From NCBI GenBank assembly GCA_016931295.1, contig JAFGEZ010000003.1, forward strand, positions 26,146 to 90,145: a DNA stretch of 64,000 bases. The letters are read 5' to 3'. This document shows, one piece after another, positions 1 through 9,014 of the stretch. The notes under the pieces are model-generated. The model did not search any database. It worked only from the letters and a program-made list of their open reading frames with translations, and was not told the origin of the DNA. The stretch is from Candidatus Krumholzibacteriota bacterium. GTDB taxonomy: Bacteria > Krumholzibacteriota > Krumholzibacteriia > Krumholzibacteriales > Krumholzibacteriaceae. Every line of letters starts with the position of its first letter. Position 1 is the first letter of the stretch. The position numbers were made by a program, and so were the translations under genes.

Positions 1-2
1 CG

Positions 3-911
3 CTCGATCTCGAGATGCCCCGCATGGACGGTCTCGAGACGCTTCGGTACATCATGGGCGAATGGCCGACGCCGGTCGTCATCCTCAGCGCGCACACGGA
101 GAGCGGCGCCCGGACGACCTTCGACTGCCTCGAGGCCGGCGCGGTCGATTTCGTGACCAAGACCCGGCGGGGAAGCGTGTTCGACGGGGCGGAACTCCGT
201 TCGAAGGTCAGGGCGGCCGCGTCGGTCGACGCGGCCAAGGTCCGCTTCGAACCCCCCGCGCGCAGCATGAAGGTCGCCCGCCGGCGGGCGGTCTCGACCG
301 ATCCCTGCCACGCGGTGATCATCGGGGCCAGCACGGGCGGTCCCCAGGCGTTGATGGAGGTCGTGCCGCGGTTGCCGGCCGATCTCGAGGCGGCGGTCGT
401 CGTCGTGCAGCACATGCCCCCGAATTTCACGCGCTACATGGCCGAACGTCTCGATGCGTGCTCGATGCTTCCGGTCATCGAGGCGGAGGAGGGAATGCCC
501 GTCAGGCCTGGACAGGTGATCGTCGCTCCCGGCGGCATGCACCTCTTCGTCCAGGAGCGCCGCACGTGCCCGGCATTCATGCTCCTCGCGCGGAACCGGT
601 TCCAGCGGACGGCCTGTCCGTCGGTGGATTTCGCGATGACCTCCTTCTCGTCCCTCTTCGGGGAACGCATGACGGCCGTCGTGCTCACCGGCATGGGGAA
701 AGACGGCGTCTCGGGGTGCCGCGCGGTGCGAGCCGCGGGGGGCGGGGTCATCTGCCAAAACCGGGAGACGAGCATGATCTTCGGCATGCCGGGGGCCGTG
801 GTCGCCAGCGGGATCCGCTGCGAGCTGCTTCCGCTCCCGGAGATCGCGCGGGCCGTCACCCGCAGCGTGAATGGCGCTGCCGCGAGGGAGGCGTGCGATG
901 AAGGTCGATGA
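3..911 (+). CDS. cheB: CheB, chemotaxis protein-glutamate methylesterase (5' end outside window)
   Basis: CheB removes methyl groups from chemoreceptors (or deamidates their glutamines) when its receiver domain is phosphorylated by CheA. The frame is open from the window edge. The first codons encode L-D-L-E-M-P-R-M-D-G, so the phospho-acceptor Asp (codon 6-8) is still present but the first ~55 residues of the receiver domain lie outside. A linker follows, then the methylesterase domain with the catalytic Ser (GASTGGP), His (VVVQHMPP) and Asp (LTGMGKDGV). The stop overlaps the cheA start by 14 bases, so the two are translationally coupled. The missing N-terminus is an edge effect, not a truncation. 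Confidence 0.95.
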   Translation, partial: LDLEMPRMDGLETLRYIMGEWPTPVVILSAHTESGARTTFDCLEAGAVDFVTKTRRGSVFDGAELRSKVRAAASVDAAKVRFEPPARSMKVARRRAVSTDPCHAVIIGASTGGPQALMEVVPRLPADLEAAVVVVQHMPPNFTRYMAERLDACSMLPVIEAEEGMPVRPGQVIVAPGGMHLFVQERRTCPAFMLLARNRFQRTACPSVDFAMTSFSSLFGERMTAVVLTGMGKDGVSGCRAVRAAGGGVICQNRETSMIFGMPGAVVASGIRCELLPLPEIARAVTRSVNGAAAREACDEGR

Positions 912-2604
912 CTACAAGGCGCTGTTCACGACCGAAGCCGACGATATCCTGACCCATCTCGAGAACGGCGTGATGGGCCTCGAGTGCGGCGGCGACCTCC
1001 CCGGCCAGGTGGAGGAACTCTTCCGCCACGCCCACAACCTCAAGGGGATGTCCGGCGCGATGGGATACGACACGGTCGTCGAGGCGAGCCACGGCCTCGA
1101 GAACATCCTCCAGCGATACCGGGACGACGTGTCCGTCGGCCCGTGCGACGACGCCGATTGCCTGCTCAAGGCCGTCGACCTGCTCAAGGATCTCGTCAGA
1201 TGCGCCGTGGAGGAATCCGACGCCGGGCGCGGCAACGAGCTGCTCGGCCTCTTCGTCGAGTCTCTCCGGCCGGTCGCCGAACGGCTGGACGGGTTCGTCC
1301 GGCGCGAACCGCCCGATTCGCCGCCGGCATGCCTCGATATGGATCCCGGGAACAGGCCCGCCGAGGAGGCCGCGGAAGAGAAGACGGAGCCGGAAGAGAC
1401 GGCCATGCGTTGTCGCCCGAAGGTCACGTCGACCAGGGTGAGACTCGAGTCCCTCGACCGCATGATGGATTTGGTCGGCGAGCTGATCATCAGCCGCATC
1501 CGGCTGCACGGGCTCGCCCGGGAGATGGGCTCGAAACAATTGCTCGACGAGCTCGCCGCGTCGGGGCGGCTCATATCGCAGATCCAGAAAGAGGTCATGG
1601 AGGCGCGTCTCGTTCCCGTTGGCGAGGTCTTCCAGCGGTTCAAGCGGCTGGTCAGGGACATGTCTCACGACCTGAACAAGAAGATAACCCTCGAGCTCGT
1701 CGGCGAGGAGATCGGTCTCGACCGGACCGTGCTCGAATCGATGGTCGATCCGCTCGTCCATCTCATCCGCAACGCGATCGATCACGGGATCGAGAGCCCG
1801 GCCGAACGAACCGCCGGGGGGAAGCCCGCCGGCGCGACGATCCGCCTGTCGGCCCGGCGCGAGCGCAACTTCGTCGTTCTCGAGGTCGCCGACGACGGAC
1901 GGGGAATCGACCGGGAGAAGGTGCGCCGCAGGGGGGAGGAGATGGGGCTCGTCAGGGGCGAGATGACCGACGAGGAGATCTGCCGCGTCATATCGGCGCC
2001 CGGCCTCAGCACGACCGAGACGGTGGGAAGATTCTCGGGCAGGGGCGTCGGGATGAGCGCCGTGAAGAAGAAGGTCGACGCGATCGGCGGTTCGATGCGT
2101 CTCGTGAGCCGCGTCGGGGGAGGAACCGTCGTCACGCTCCACCTGCCGGTGAACCTCTCCATCATCAAGGCGTTGCTCTTCAACGTGGGGGAGGACGTGC
2201 ACGCGATGCCGATCGAGTACATCAGGGAAACGACCCGTGTCGAGATCGGCTCCTTCAGGCGGCTGCACGGCCGGGAGGTCTTTTTGACTGGTGGAGAGCC
2301 GATCCCCGTCGTCAGGCCGGAGATTCTCTTCGGCATGGCACCGGAGCCGGAGGGCACGCGGTTCATCAAGCTCATCGTCATCGAGTCCGGGGAGCGCGCG
2401 ATCGGCCTGGTCGTCAATCGCATCCTCGGCCAGCAGGATATCGTCATCAAGGGACTGCCGGCCATGATCCGGGGCGTCGCGGGGATCTCCGGGGCGACGA
2501 TCCTCGGGTCCGGCAAGATCGCCTTTATCTGGGACCCGAACATATTCATCAAAGGAAGGTGCATGCATGAGCCCGATCAAGAGACCGTCGTTTCTGCGGA
2601 TTGA
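898..2604 (+). CDS. cheA: CheA, chemotaxis histidine kinase
   Basis: CheA autophosphorylates in response to receptor state and passes phosphate to CheY and CheB. It has 568 residues. The Hpt (P1) domain carries the phospho-His at about residue 46 (HAHNLKGMSG). A Pro/Glu-rich linker (about 130-175) comes where a P2 CheY-docking domain would normally be; I see no convincing P2. Next are the dimerisation helices from about 178, the ATPase domain with N-box (HLIRNAIDHG), G1 (ADDGRGID) and G2 (GRGVGMSAV) motifs, and a C-terminal CheW-like P5 domain. The ATG at 898 lies inside the end of cheB; an upstream in-frame ATG at 871 would add nine non-homologous residues. It overlaps cheC by 38 bases. No cheW, cheR or receptor gene is in the window. 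Confidence 0.96.
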   Translation: MKVDDYKALFTTEADDILTHLENGVMGLECGGDLPGQVEELFRHAHNLKGMSGAMGYDTVVEASHGLENILQRYRDDVSVGPCDDADCLLKAVDLLKDLVRCAVEESDAGRGNELLGLFVESLRPVAERLDGFVRREPPDSPPACLDMDPGNRPAEEAAEEKTEPEETAMRCRPKVTSTRVRLESLDRMMDLVGELIISRIRLHGLAREMGSKQLLDELAASGRLISQIQKEVMEARLVPVGEVFQRFKRLVRDMSHDLNKKITLELVGEEIGLDRTVLESMVDPLVHLIRNAIDHGIESPAERTAGGKPAGATIRLSARRERNFVVLEVADDGRGIDREKVRRRGEEMGLVRGEMTDEEICRVISAPGLSTTETVGRFSGRGVGMSAVKKKVDAIGGSMRLVSRVGGGTVVTLHLPVNLSIIKALLFNVGEDVHAMPIEYIRETTRVEIGSFRRLHGREVFLTGGEPIPVVRPEILFGMAPEPEGTRFIKLIVIESGERAIGLVVNRILGQQDIVIKGLPAMIRGVAGISGATILGSGKIAFIWDPNIFIKGRCMHEPDQETVVSAD

Positions 2605-3187
2605 CGCGTTGAAGGAGATAGGCAACATCGGCGCGGCCCACGCCGTCACCGGGTTGTCGCAGCTCCTCGAGGAGCGCATCGACATCTCCGTCACCAACGC
2701 GGACATCATCCCGCTGCAGATCATCTACACGCTCTTCAACGGCCCGGAATCGATGGTCTCCGTCGTGTACATCGAGACCTACAGCGAGAACGGGTTCCGC
2801 GGGATGATGTTCCTCATCTTCCCGCACCCCGAGGCGATCAAGATGATCGAGGCGGTGACGAAGGAATCCTACGCCGGCGAACGGATCAACGACGAGTATT
2901 CCCTGTCCGTGCTGAAGGAAGTCGGCAACATCATGTGCGGTTGCTATCTCAACACGCTCGCGCAGTTCCTCCGCGTTCCCCTCATGCACACCGTGCCCCA
3001 GCTGTCGCACGACATGCTGGGCGCCGTGATGGATTCCATCCTCGTCGACCTGAGTCTGGAGTCCGATTACGCGCTCGTCCTCGAGACGGCCTTCACCCTC
3101 ACGTACGGAGGGTGCAAGGGATTCCTGTTCTTCGTGCCGACATCGAATTCGCTCGACACGATCTTCGAAGCAATCGGCGTTGAATGA
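2567..3187 (+). CDS. cheC: CheC, CheY-phosphate phosphatase
   Basis: CheC-family proteins dephosphorylate CheY-P and are found in Bacillus, Thermotoga, archaea and some other phyla that lack CheZ. The 206-residue protein has both internal repeats of the family's active-site helix: L-K-E-I-G-N-I-G near residue 16 and L-K-E-V-G-N-I-M near residue 115, each with the required Glu and Asn. Two intact sites indicate CheC rather than FliY or CheX. The SD AAAGGAAGG precedes two ATGs (2563 and 2567) and only 2567 is in this frame. It overlaps cheA by 38 bases and is followed directly by cheY, its expected substrate. Cys residues near the second site (IMCGCYLN) are unusual but not known to be functional. 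Confidence 0.92.
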   Translation: MSPIKRPSFLRIDALKEIGNIGAAHAVTGLSQLLEERIDISVTNADIIPLQIIYTLFNGPESMVSVVYIETYSENGFRGMMFLIFPHPEAIKMIEAVTKESYAGERINDEYSLSVLKEVGNIMCGCYLNTLAQFLRVPLMHTVPQLSHDMLGAVMDSILVDLSLESDYALVLETAFTLTYGGCKGFLFFVPTSNSLDTIFEAIGVE

Positions 3188-3206
3188 GCTGAAAGGAGAC
3201 CCCGAC

Positions 3207-3584
3207 GTGAAACCGAGAGTACTGGTTGTCGACGACGCGATTTTCATGCGGAAGATGATCACGGACATCCTCGAGAACAACGGCCTCGAGGTCGTCGGCG
3301 AGGCCGACACCGGTTCGGGCGCCCTCGAATCCTACAAGGAACTGAAGCCCGACCTCGTGACGATGGACATCATCATGCCCGAGATGAACGGGATAGATGC
3401 CGTCCGGGAGATCATGGCCGTCGATTCGCAGGCGCGGATCGTCATGTGCAGCGCCCTCGGACAGCAGGCGCTCGTGCAGGACGCCCTCGCGGCGGGGGCC
3501 AAGGATTTCCTGATCAAGCCCTTCAACCCGTCGAGGGTCATCGAGGTGGTATCCAAGATCCTGAACCAGGCACCCGTCGTCTAG
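3207..3584 (+). CDS. cheY: CheY, chemotaxis response regulator
   Basis: Single receiver domain (125 residues) that carries the kinase signal, normally to the flagellar switch. The acidic pair is VVDDAIF, the phospho-acceptor Asp is in TMDIIMPEMNG, the switch Ser is in VMCSALG and the conserved Lys is in FLIKPFNP. An upstream TTG at 3180 is in frame, but the GTG at 3207 sits eight bases after AAAGGAG (3192-3198) and gives the usual CheY N-terminus (VKPRVLVVDD), so I use it. Placed directly after cheC, which would dephosphorylate it. With no DNA-binding or effector domain, a stand-alone CheY role is the simplest reading. Confidence 0.93.
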   Translation: MKPRVLVVDDAIFMRKMITDILENNGLEVVGEADTGSGALESYKELKPDLVTMDIIMPEMNGIDAVREIMAVDSQARIVMCSALGQQALVQDALAAGAKDFLIKPFNPSRVIEVVSKILNQAPVV

Positions 3585-3607
3585 GAAGGGCGTCGAAAGG
3601 AATACAC

Positions 3608-5419
3608 ATGCCGGAACTCGACAGCAGAGAGCGCGAAGTGCTGGCGAGCTTTGCCGCGCGCGTCGACCGGAACGATCCCGGGGCATTGAACAACCTCGGC
3701 GTGCTCTATTACCGGAAGGGCATGTACGGGGAGGCGATCGCCCAGTTCAAGGACGCCCTGAAGATCGACGCCCGGTTCGATCTCGCGCGGGAGAACATCC
3801 AGTACCTGTTCGCGGAGACGGGCACGGAGGACCCCGACGTCAGCCGCTGGAAGGGCGAGGTCGAGAAGGATCCAGACAACGTCGAGGCGCTCATGCGGCT
3901 CGGCGTCTCGTACCAGAACATGGGACGCCACAAGGAGGCGCTGGAGATCCTCGGCCGGGTCGTCGAACGCAAGCCGGAGAACTTCATGGCGCGGCTCCAC
4001 CTGGGCAGCGTCCTCAAGGCGCAGGGGCTCTACCAGCAGGCGCTCGAGCACTACCTCTACGCGGGGGAGAACGTCGGCACGTCGGCGGTGTACCATACGG
4101 ATCTCGGCGAGATCTACTACAACCTCGGCAGGACCGACGAGGCGATCTCCGAGCTCAGGTCCGCGATCAAGCTCGACGCGGAGTACTGGCGTTCGCATTT
4201 CCTCCTCTCCTTCGCCTACGGGGATATCGGCCAGTTCCAGGACGCGCTCGAGGAGAGCCGCGTGGCGAGCCGGCTCAATCCGTCCTTCCAGAACACCGAG
4301 GCGAACCTCGCCTTGTCGGACTACGAGCGGCAGGGCGGGGATTCCGCCGGCAACTCCATGGGCGGCGATATCGCGTCCCTCGAGAGCACGTCCTTCACGC
4401 TCGGCGCGGCCTACCGGGAGCGCGGGTACACCAGGGAGGCGCTGAAGGAGTTCAACAAGGCCCTCGCCGAGATGGCCGACCGCGACCGGGTGCACATCGA
4501 GATCGGGAAGCTCCACCTCGACGAAGGCGCGTACGACGACGCGGCCGAATCCTTCTACCGCGCGCTCGAGTGCAACGCGGAGAACAGCGAGGCCTTCCGG
4601 CTGCTCGGGTGCATCTATCACCTGACCGACGATTTCACCCAGGCGGCAATCTGCTACCTGCAGGCGTTCCGTCTGAACTCCGCCGACACCGATACGATGA
4701 ACAACCTCGGCGTGCTCCTCTACCAGACCGGTCTCGTCGAGGATGCCGAGCGGATGTTCAAGAAGGGGCTGAACCTGAAGCTCTACCACCAGGAGCTCAA
4801 CTACAACTTCCTGAACTGCAACCTGATAAAGGAAGAATACCTGATGGCCGAGAACCTCCTGCAGCGTCTCGAGGCCTTCATGGGGAAGAGCGCGCTCCTC
4901 TACGAGAAGCGCGCGATGCTGAACTACAAGCTCAACCGGATGACGCTCGCCATGTTCGACGTCGAGAGCGCCCTCTCGCTCGACCGGCGGCACGGCGACG
5001 CGCTCTACCTCAAGGGGCTCATCTTCCTCCGGGAGGAGGACTTCGACGGCGCGATTCAGTCGATCGTCGAGGCCAACCGGATCCAGGAGGTCTTCTCCGG
5101 ATCGCATTTCTTCCTCGCTCTCGGATCCCGCGAAGAGACGGTGGCGCGCGTGCGGCCGGAGCTCACTGACGATCCCTCCGACGAGCTGATCGAACTGCTC
5201 GAGACGGGGATCAAGCGCCGGTTCGACAAGATCCGGGAGGCGCTCGGCTCGGTGCTCGACCGTCGCGGCGTCGATGCCGTCGCCGCGGGAAGATCGATGA
5301 CCCGGGAAACCGCCGACCGGGCCGCGCACGACGTGGAAACGACCGGGGACGGCGGGGCGCCGGAGCCGGACGCCCGGCCGTCGGGGCCGGAGATACTCGA
5401 GGAACTGAACGCCGATTGA
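3608..5419 (+). CDS. TPR-repeat protein of the chemotaxis operon
   Basis: A 603-residue protein made almost wholly of tetratricopeptide repeats. These start at about residue 18 (ALNNLGVLYYRKGMYGEAI) and recur at roughly 34-residue spacing to about residue 510, followed by a charged, probably disordered tail. TPR arrays are protein-binding scaffolds. There is no signal peptide or membrane segment, so it should be cytoplasmic. The ATG at 3608 follows AAAGGAA (about 3597-3602); a longer reading frame from 3446 would overlap cheY and is not homologous in composition. It lies 23 bases after cheY and 21 bases before the DUF4388 gene, so it belongs to the chemotaxis operon, perhaps scaffolding the array. 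The exact partner is unknown. Confidence 0.85.
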   Translation: MPELDSREREVLASFAARVDRNDPGALNNLGVLYYRKGMYGEAIAQFKDALKIDARFDLARENIQYLFAETGTEDPDVSRWKGEVEKDPDNVEALMRLGVSYQNMGRHKEALEILGRVVERKPENFMARLHLGSVLKAQGLYQQALEHYLYAGENVGTSAVYHTDLGEIYYNLGRTDEAISELRSAIKLDAEYWRSHFLLSFAYGDIGQFQDALEESRVASRLNPSFQNTEANLALSDYERQGGDSAGNSMGGDIASLESTSFTLGAAYRERGYTREALKEFNKALAEMADRDRVHIEIGKLHLDEGAYDDAAESFYRALECNAENSEAFRLLGCIYHLTDDFTQAAICYLQAFRLNSADTDTMNNLGVLLYQTGLVEDAERMFKKGLNLKLYHQELNYNFLNCNLIKEEYLMAENLLQRLEAFMGKSALLYEKRAMLNYKLNRMTLAMFDVESALSLDRRHGDALYLKGLIFLREEDFDGAIQSIVEANRIQEVFSGSHFFLALGSREETVARVRPELTDDPSDELIELLETGIKRRFDKIREALGSVLDRRGVDAVAAGRSMTRETADRAAHDVETTGDGGAPEPDARPSGPEILEELNAD

Positions 5420-5440
5420 CGGCATCGAAAGGAACGTTCC

Positions 5441-6565
5441 ATGGCCATCCAGTCATCGATCAGCGAGCTCGGTCTCTTCGAGCTCTTCCAGATCCTGCAC
5501 ATGAACGCCAAGACGGGCCGGTTGATCGTCTCCGACACCCCCGACGGCCGTGAAGCGCAGGTCCTGTTCCATGACGGAGCGGTCTCTTTCGCCCAGGTGT
5601 ACGACAGGGCGGCGCGACCCGTGCCCGCGCTCCTCGTCGAGTGGGGCGTTCTCGACGACGAGTCCTTGCGGCGGATGGAGGCGACCCTGCCGCGATACGC
5701 CGACCTCCTCGCCTGCCTGGACGGGGAGGGGATCGTTCCCCGCAGCCACATGGAGAACTTCCTCGGCAACCGCGTGAGGGAATGCGTCTACGAACTCTTC
5801 AAGTGGGACCGGGGGGAGTGCCGTTTCATCGACGAGGAGCTCGACGCGCGCACCGAGGTCCTCGTGGCCCTCAACACGGAGAATCTCATCCTCGAGGGAG
5901 CGAGACGCATCGACGAGTGGACCAATATCAAGAACAAGGTGCCTTCCCGGCACTCCGTCTTCCGCTTCTGCGCGGACAAGGAGAAGGACCAGGCGCTCAA
6001 CCTGAAGCCGCTCGAGTGGGAGATCCTCTCCCTGATCGACGGCAACCGGTCCGTCGACGAGGTGAACGGCGCGGTGGGCGAGGATCTCTTCTCCACGAGC
6101 AAGCTGATCTACGGGCTTGTCGTCATGGGAGTCATCGAGCTTCGCGACGCCGACGACGACGGGGCGGCGGACGGAAGCGAGCAACGGACGCAGTCGCTCA
6201 TCGAACGCGGGCGGGAGCTGTACGGGCGACTGAACCTCGAACGGGCCGCCGCGGAATTCGAGAAGGCCGTCCAGCTCGATCCCGAATGCTTCGAGGCCAT
6301 CCGGATGCTCGGGGAGATCTACTACAAGATGGACCGCCTCAGCGAGGCCCTCATGTACCTCGCGAAGGCCCGCTCAATGGATCCCGCCAACCAGAAGGCG
6401 ATGTTCATCAAGGGATATCTCCACGCCAGGCTCGGCGAGGTCGAGCAGGCGATCGGCGAGTGGGAGGAACTGCGGGATAAGGCGTCGAGCCGCAGGATCG
6501 CCGATCTCGTCACGCACCGGATCGCCGCGGCGAAGGAGTGGGAGAAGGTGCTCCAGGAGTACTAG
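5441..6565 (+). CDS. DUF4388 (PATAN-like) and TPR domain protein
   Basis: 374 residues. The N-terminal region (about 1-100) has the DUF4388/PATAN pattern (LFELFQILHMNAKTGRLIV, then a buried Gly-rich strand and acidic turn). This domain is common in response-regulator-linked proteins of Deltaproteobacteria, Deinococcus and candidate phyla. A middle region of about 130 residues is mostly helical. The C-terminus (about 245-365) contains two TPR units. SD AAAGGAA at 5428-5434, six bases before the ATG. It is the last gene of the che operon, so it probably acts with CheY or the TPR scaffold in signalling output. Its biochemical role is not known. Confidence 0.82.
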   Translation: MAIQSSISELGLFELFQILHMNAKTGRLIVSDTPDGREAQVLFHDGAVSFAQVYDRAARPVPALLVEWGVLDDESLRRMEATLPRYADLLACLDGEGIVPRSHMENFLGNRVRECVYELFKWDRGECRFIDEELDARTEVLVALNTENLILEGARRIDEWTNIKNKVPSRHSVFRFCADKEKDQALNLKPLEWEILSLIDGNRSVDEVNGAVGEDLFSTSKLIYGLVVMGVIELRDADDDGAADGSEQRTQSLIERGRELYGRLNLERAAAEFEKAVQLDPECFEAIRMLGEIYYKMDRLSEALMYLAKARSMDPANQKAMFIKGYLHARLGEVEQAIGEWEELRDKASSRRIADLVTHRIAAAKEWEKVLQEY

Positions 6566-6687
6566 GATCCCCGCGTCTCCCCCCTCGCCGGAGAACCGCC
6601 GGGCGAGTTCCCGCTTCGCCGCCCGGTGCGATCGACCCGCCCCCCGCCTGACCCCGGCTTTTCATCCTTTCGCCCCGCTTCCCGCCG

Positions 6688-6696
6688 TGCTATGAT
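6688..6696 (+). promoter_or_regulatory. Putative extended -10 promoter of the S46 peptidase gene
   Basis: TG-C-TATGAT matches an extended -10 element (five of six bases to TATAAT, with the TGn extension). No good -35 is present, as is usual for this class. Predicted start of transcription is near 6703, about 58 bases before the ATG. The rest of the 195-base gap from 6566 holds no gene that I can see. Confidence 0.5.
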
Positions 6697-6760
6697 GTCG
6701 CTCGCTCGTGCCGGCCGCTGGTGCCGGCGGTCCGATATCCCCGTATCCGGAGGTAGATCG

Positions 6761-8929
6761 ATGCGCGCGGTATGCCTGTCAGTCGTCGCCCTGTGCCTGG
6801 TTCTCGCCGCCGTCCCCGTCGGGGCGGACGAGGGGATGTGGCAGCTCGACAAGCTCGACAAGGATCTCGTCAGGAAGATGAACGCCCTCGGGCTGGAGCT
6901 TTCCCAGAAGGAGATCTTCACCCCGAAGGGCGGAGGGATCGCCTACGCGATCGTCGATCTCGGCGGCGGGACCGGCTCCTTCGTCTCCTCCCGGGGGCTC
7001 GTCCTGACGAACCACCACGTCGCCTTCGGCGCGCTCCAGCGGGCCAGCACGACGGAAAACAACTACATCCGCGACGGATTCCATGCCCCGACGACCGCGG
7101 ACGAGATCCCGGCCCGGGGCTACGAGGTGGGCGTGCTCCGGTCGATCGAGGACGTCACGAAGAAGGTCCTCGGAGCCGTCGACGACGGCATGACGCCCCT
7201 GGAGCGCTTCGAGGCGATCGAACGCGTGCGCAAGGAACTGATCGCCGGGGCCGAGGAGGGGGGGGACGTCCGCTGCGAGATCGCCGAGCTCTTCGGCGGC
7301 ATGGAGTACAAGCTCTTCACCTATTTCTTCATCCGCGACGTCCGTCTCGTCTACGCGCCCCCCGAGGCGATCGGCAACTACGGCGGCGACATCGACAACT
7401 GGATGTGGCCCCGCCACGGCGGCGACTTCTCCTTTCTGCGCGCCTACGTGGCCCCGGACGGCTCGCCGGCGGACTACAGCGAGGAGAACGTCCCCTACGA
7501 GCCCGCCGTGCATCTCGCGATGTCGACGGGCCCCCTCGCCGAGGGTGATTTCGTCATGATCATGGGATACCCCGGCAGCACCTATCGCCACCGTTCCTCG
7601 TACTCGATCGATCACGCGGAGAACTTCCTCTTCCCCAGGCGCGTGGCGATGTTCGGCGGTATTCTCGACATCATCCAGGAGGCCTCCGCCGCCGACGGCG
7701 ACGCGGCGATCAAGCTCGCCCGCCTCGACGCCATGCTCAACAACTCCATGAAGAACTACCAGGGGCAGCTCGAGGGTTTCCGCAAGGCGGGGCTCCTCGC
7801 ACGCAAGCAAGCCGAGGAAAGGGAATTCACCGCCTGGCTCCTCTCCGAACCGGAGATGGCCGCGCGGTACGGCGACGTCCTGCCAGGCATCGCGGTCCTC
7901 TACGAGGAGAACATGGCGACGCGCGAGATCGCCGACCTGGCGCGTCTCTCCGGCTTCCTGTCGCAGATGATGCGCGCGGCCGGCACGATCTACAAGTGGA
8001 GCGTCGAGAAGGAGAAGCCCGACATGGATCGCGACCCGGGATTCCAGGAGCGCGATCTCCCCGACCTGGCCCAGGGGCTGGAGATGCTCGATCGCGGGTA
8101 CCACCCCGCGACCGATCGCGCCATCCTCGCCTTCCTTTTGCGCATGGCCGCCGACCTCCCCGCGAACCAGCGCCTCGTCGCGTTCGACGAGATGATCGAG
8201 CGCGAGGAGGGAGCGACGGTCGAGGACAGGATCGAGTCGCTGCTCGACCGGCTCTACGGCGGCACGAAGCTCGGCGACGCCGGGGAGCGCATGCGCATGT
8301 TCGAGCTCTCCCGCGAGGATCTCCTCGCCGAGAAGGATCCCTTCATCGAGTTCGCCGCGGCGATCCGGCCCCAGCTCGACGAGATCGAGGAGACGGGGAA
8401 GGCCTGGAACGGCGCGATCACCGCGCTCAGGCCGCGGTTGATCGAGGCGAAGCGGCGCTGGCGGGGAGGATCGTTCTACCCCGACGCGACGAGCACGATC
8501 CGCCTCACCTACGGGACGATCGCGGGCTACTCCCCGCGCGACGCCGTCGAGTACGGCTGGATCACGCGTTTGGGCGGCGTCGTCGAGAAGCACACCGGCG
8601 AGACGCCCTTCGATTGTCCCGACGCCCTTCTCGATCTCTACGAGCGGCGCGACTTCGGGCGGTACCGCGACGAGGCCCTCGACGACGTCCCCGTCGATTT
8701 CCTCTCCACCTGCGACATCACGGGCGGCAATTCCGGCTCGCCGATCATGAACGCCAGGGGCGAGGTCATCGGCGCCGCCTTCGACGGCAACTGGGAGAGC
8801 ATCTCGGCGGACTACCTCTTCAACGAGGATCTGACCAGGACGATCAGCGTCGATTCCCGGTACATCCTCTTCATCCTCGAGCAGTTCAGCGGGGCGACCT
8901 CGCTTCTCGAGGAGATGTCGATCCACTGA
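6761..8929 (+). CDS. S46 family dipeptidyl peptidase (DPP7/DPP-BII-like)
   Basis: Periplasmic serine exopeptidase that releases dipeptides from peptide N-termini. It has 722 residues, usual for family S46. The N-terminus is a clear signal peptide (hydrophobic 5-20, A-D-E cut region). The catalytic triad is visible: His in LTNHHVAFG, Asp in NYGGDIDNWMWPRHGGD and Ser in GGNSGSP near the C-terminus. The residue that sets P1 preference is Gly here (AFDGNWES). In characterised family members Gly at this site goes with hydrophobic P1 (DPP7), while Arg gives Asp/Glu preference (DPP11). The ATG follows CGGAGG by seven bases; the longer frame to 6626 is non-homologous. The family is typical of proteolytic Bacteroidota and related bacteria that live on peptides. 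Confidence 0.93.
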   Translation: MRAVCLSVVALCLVLAAVPVGADEGMWQLDKLDKDLVRKMNALGLELSQKEIFTPKGGGIAYAIVDLGGGTGSFVSSRGLVLTNHHVAFGALQRASTTENNYIRDGFHAPTTADEIPARGYEVGVLRSIEDVTKKVLGAVDDGMTPLERFEAIERVRKELIAGAEEGGDVRCEIAELFGGMEYKLFTYFFIRDVRLVYAPPEAIGNYGGDIDNWMWPRHGGDFSFLRAYVAPDGSPADYSEENVPYEPAVHLAMSTGPLAEGDFVMIMGYPGSTYRHRSSYSIDHAENFLFPRRVAMFGGILDIIQEASAADGDAAIKLARLDAMLNNSMKNYQGQLEGFRKAGLLARKQAEEREFTAWLLSEPEMAARYGDVLPGIAVLYEENMATREIADLARLSGFLSQMMRAAGTIYKWSVEKEKPDMDRDPGFQERDLPDLAQGLEMLDRGYHPATDRAILAFLLRMAADLPANQRLVAFDEMIEREEGATVEDRIESLLDRLYGGTKLGDAGERMRMFELSREDLLAEKDPFIEFAAAIRPQLDEIEETGKAWNGAITALRPRLIEAKRRWRGGSFYPDATSTIRLTYGTIAGYSPRDAVEYGWITRLGGVVEKHTGETPFDCPDALLDLYERRDFGRYRDEALDDVPVDFLSTCDITGGNSGSPIMNARGEVIGAAFDGNWESISADYLFNEDLTRTISVDSRYILFILEQFSGATSLLEEMSIH

Positions 8930-8958
8930 CCCGTCGGCAAACGGGACGATACGGCCGC

Positions 8959-8993
8959 GGACGGGGTGAGGATGAGGGATCCTTTCCCCGTCC
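8959..8993 (+). terminator. Long stem-loop after the S46 peptidase gene
   Basis: GGACGGGG (8959-8966) pairs with CCCCGTCC (8986-8993), with an inner GGAT/ATCC stem and a symmetric internal loop. No T-run follows, so it may act as a weak terminator or an mRNA 3'-end stabiliser. It lies between the peptidase stop and the next gene. Confidence 0.4.
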
Positions 8994-9014
8994 GTCCGTC
9001 GCGGGAGTGCAGTT

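Noticed and set aside
856-2724. 622-residue open frame antisense to cheA
   Set aside because: Its Asp/Arg/His-rich composition is typical of a GC-rich antisense shadow, and the plus-strand frame has full CheA motifs.
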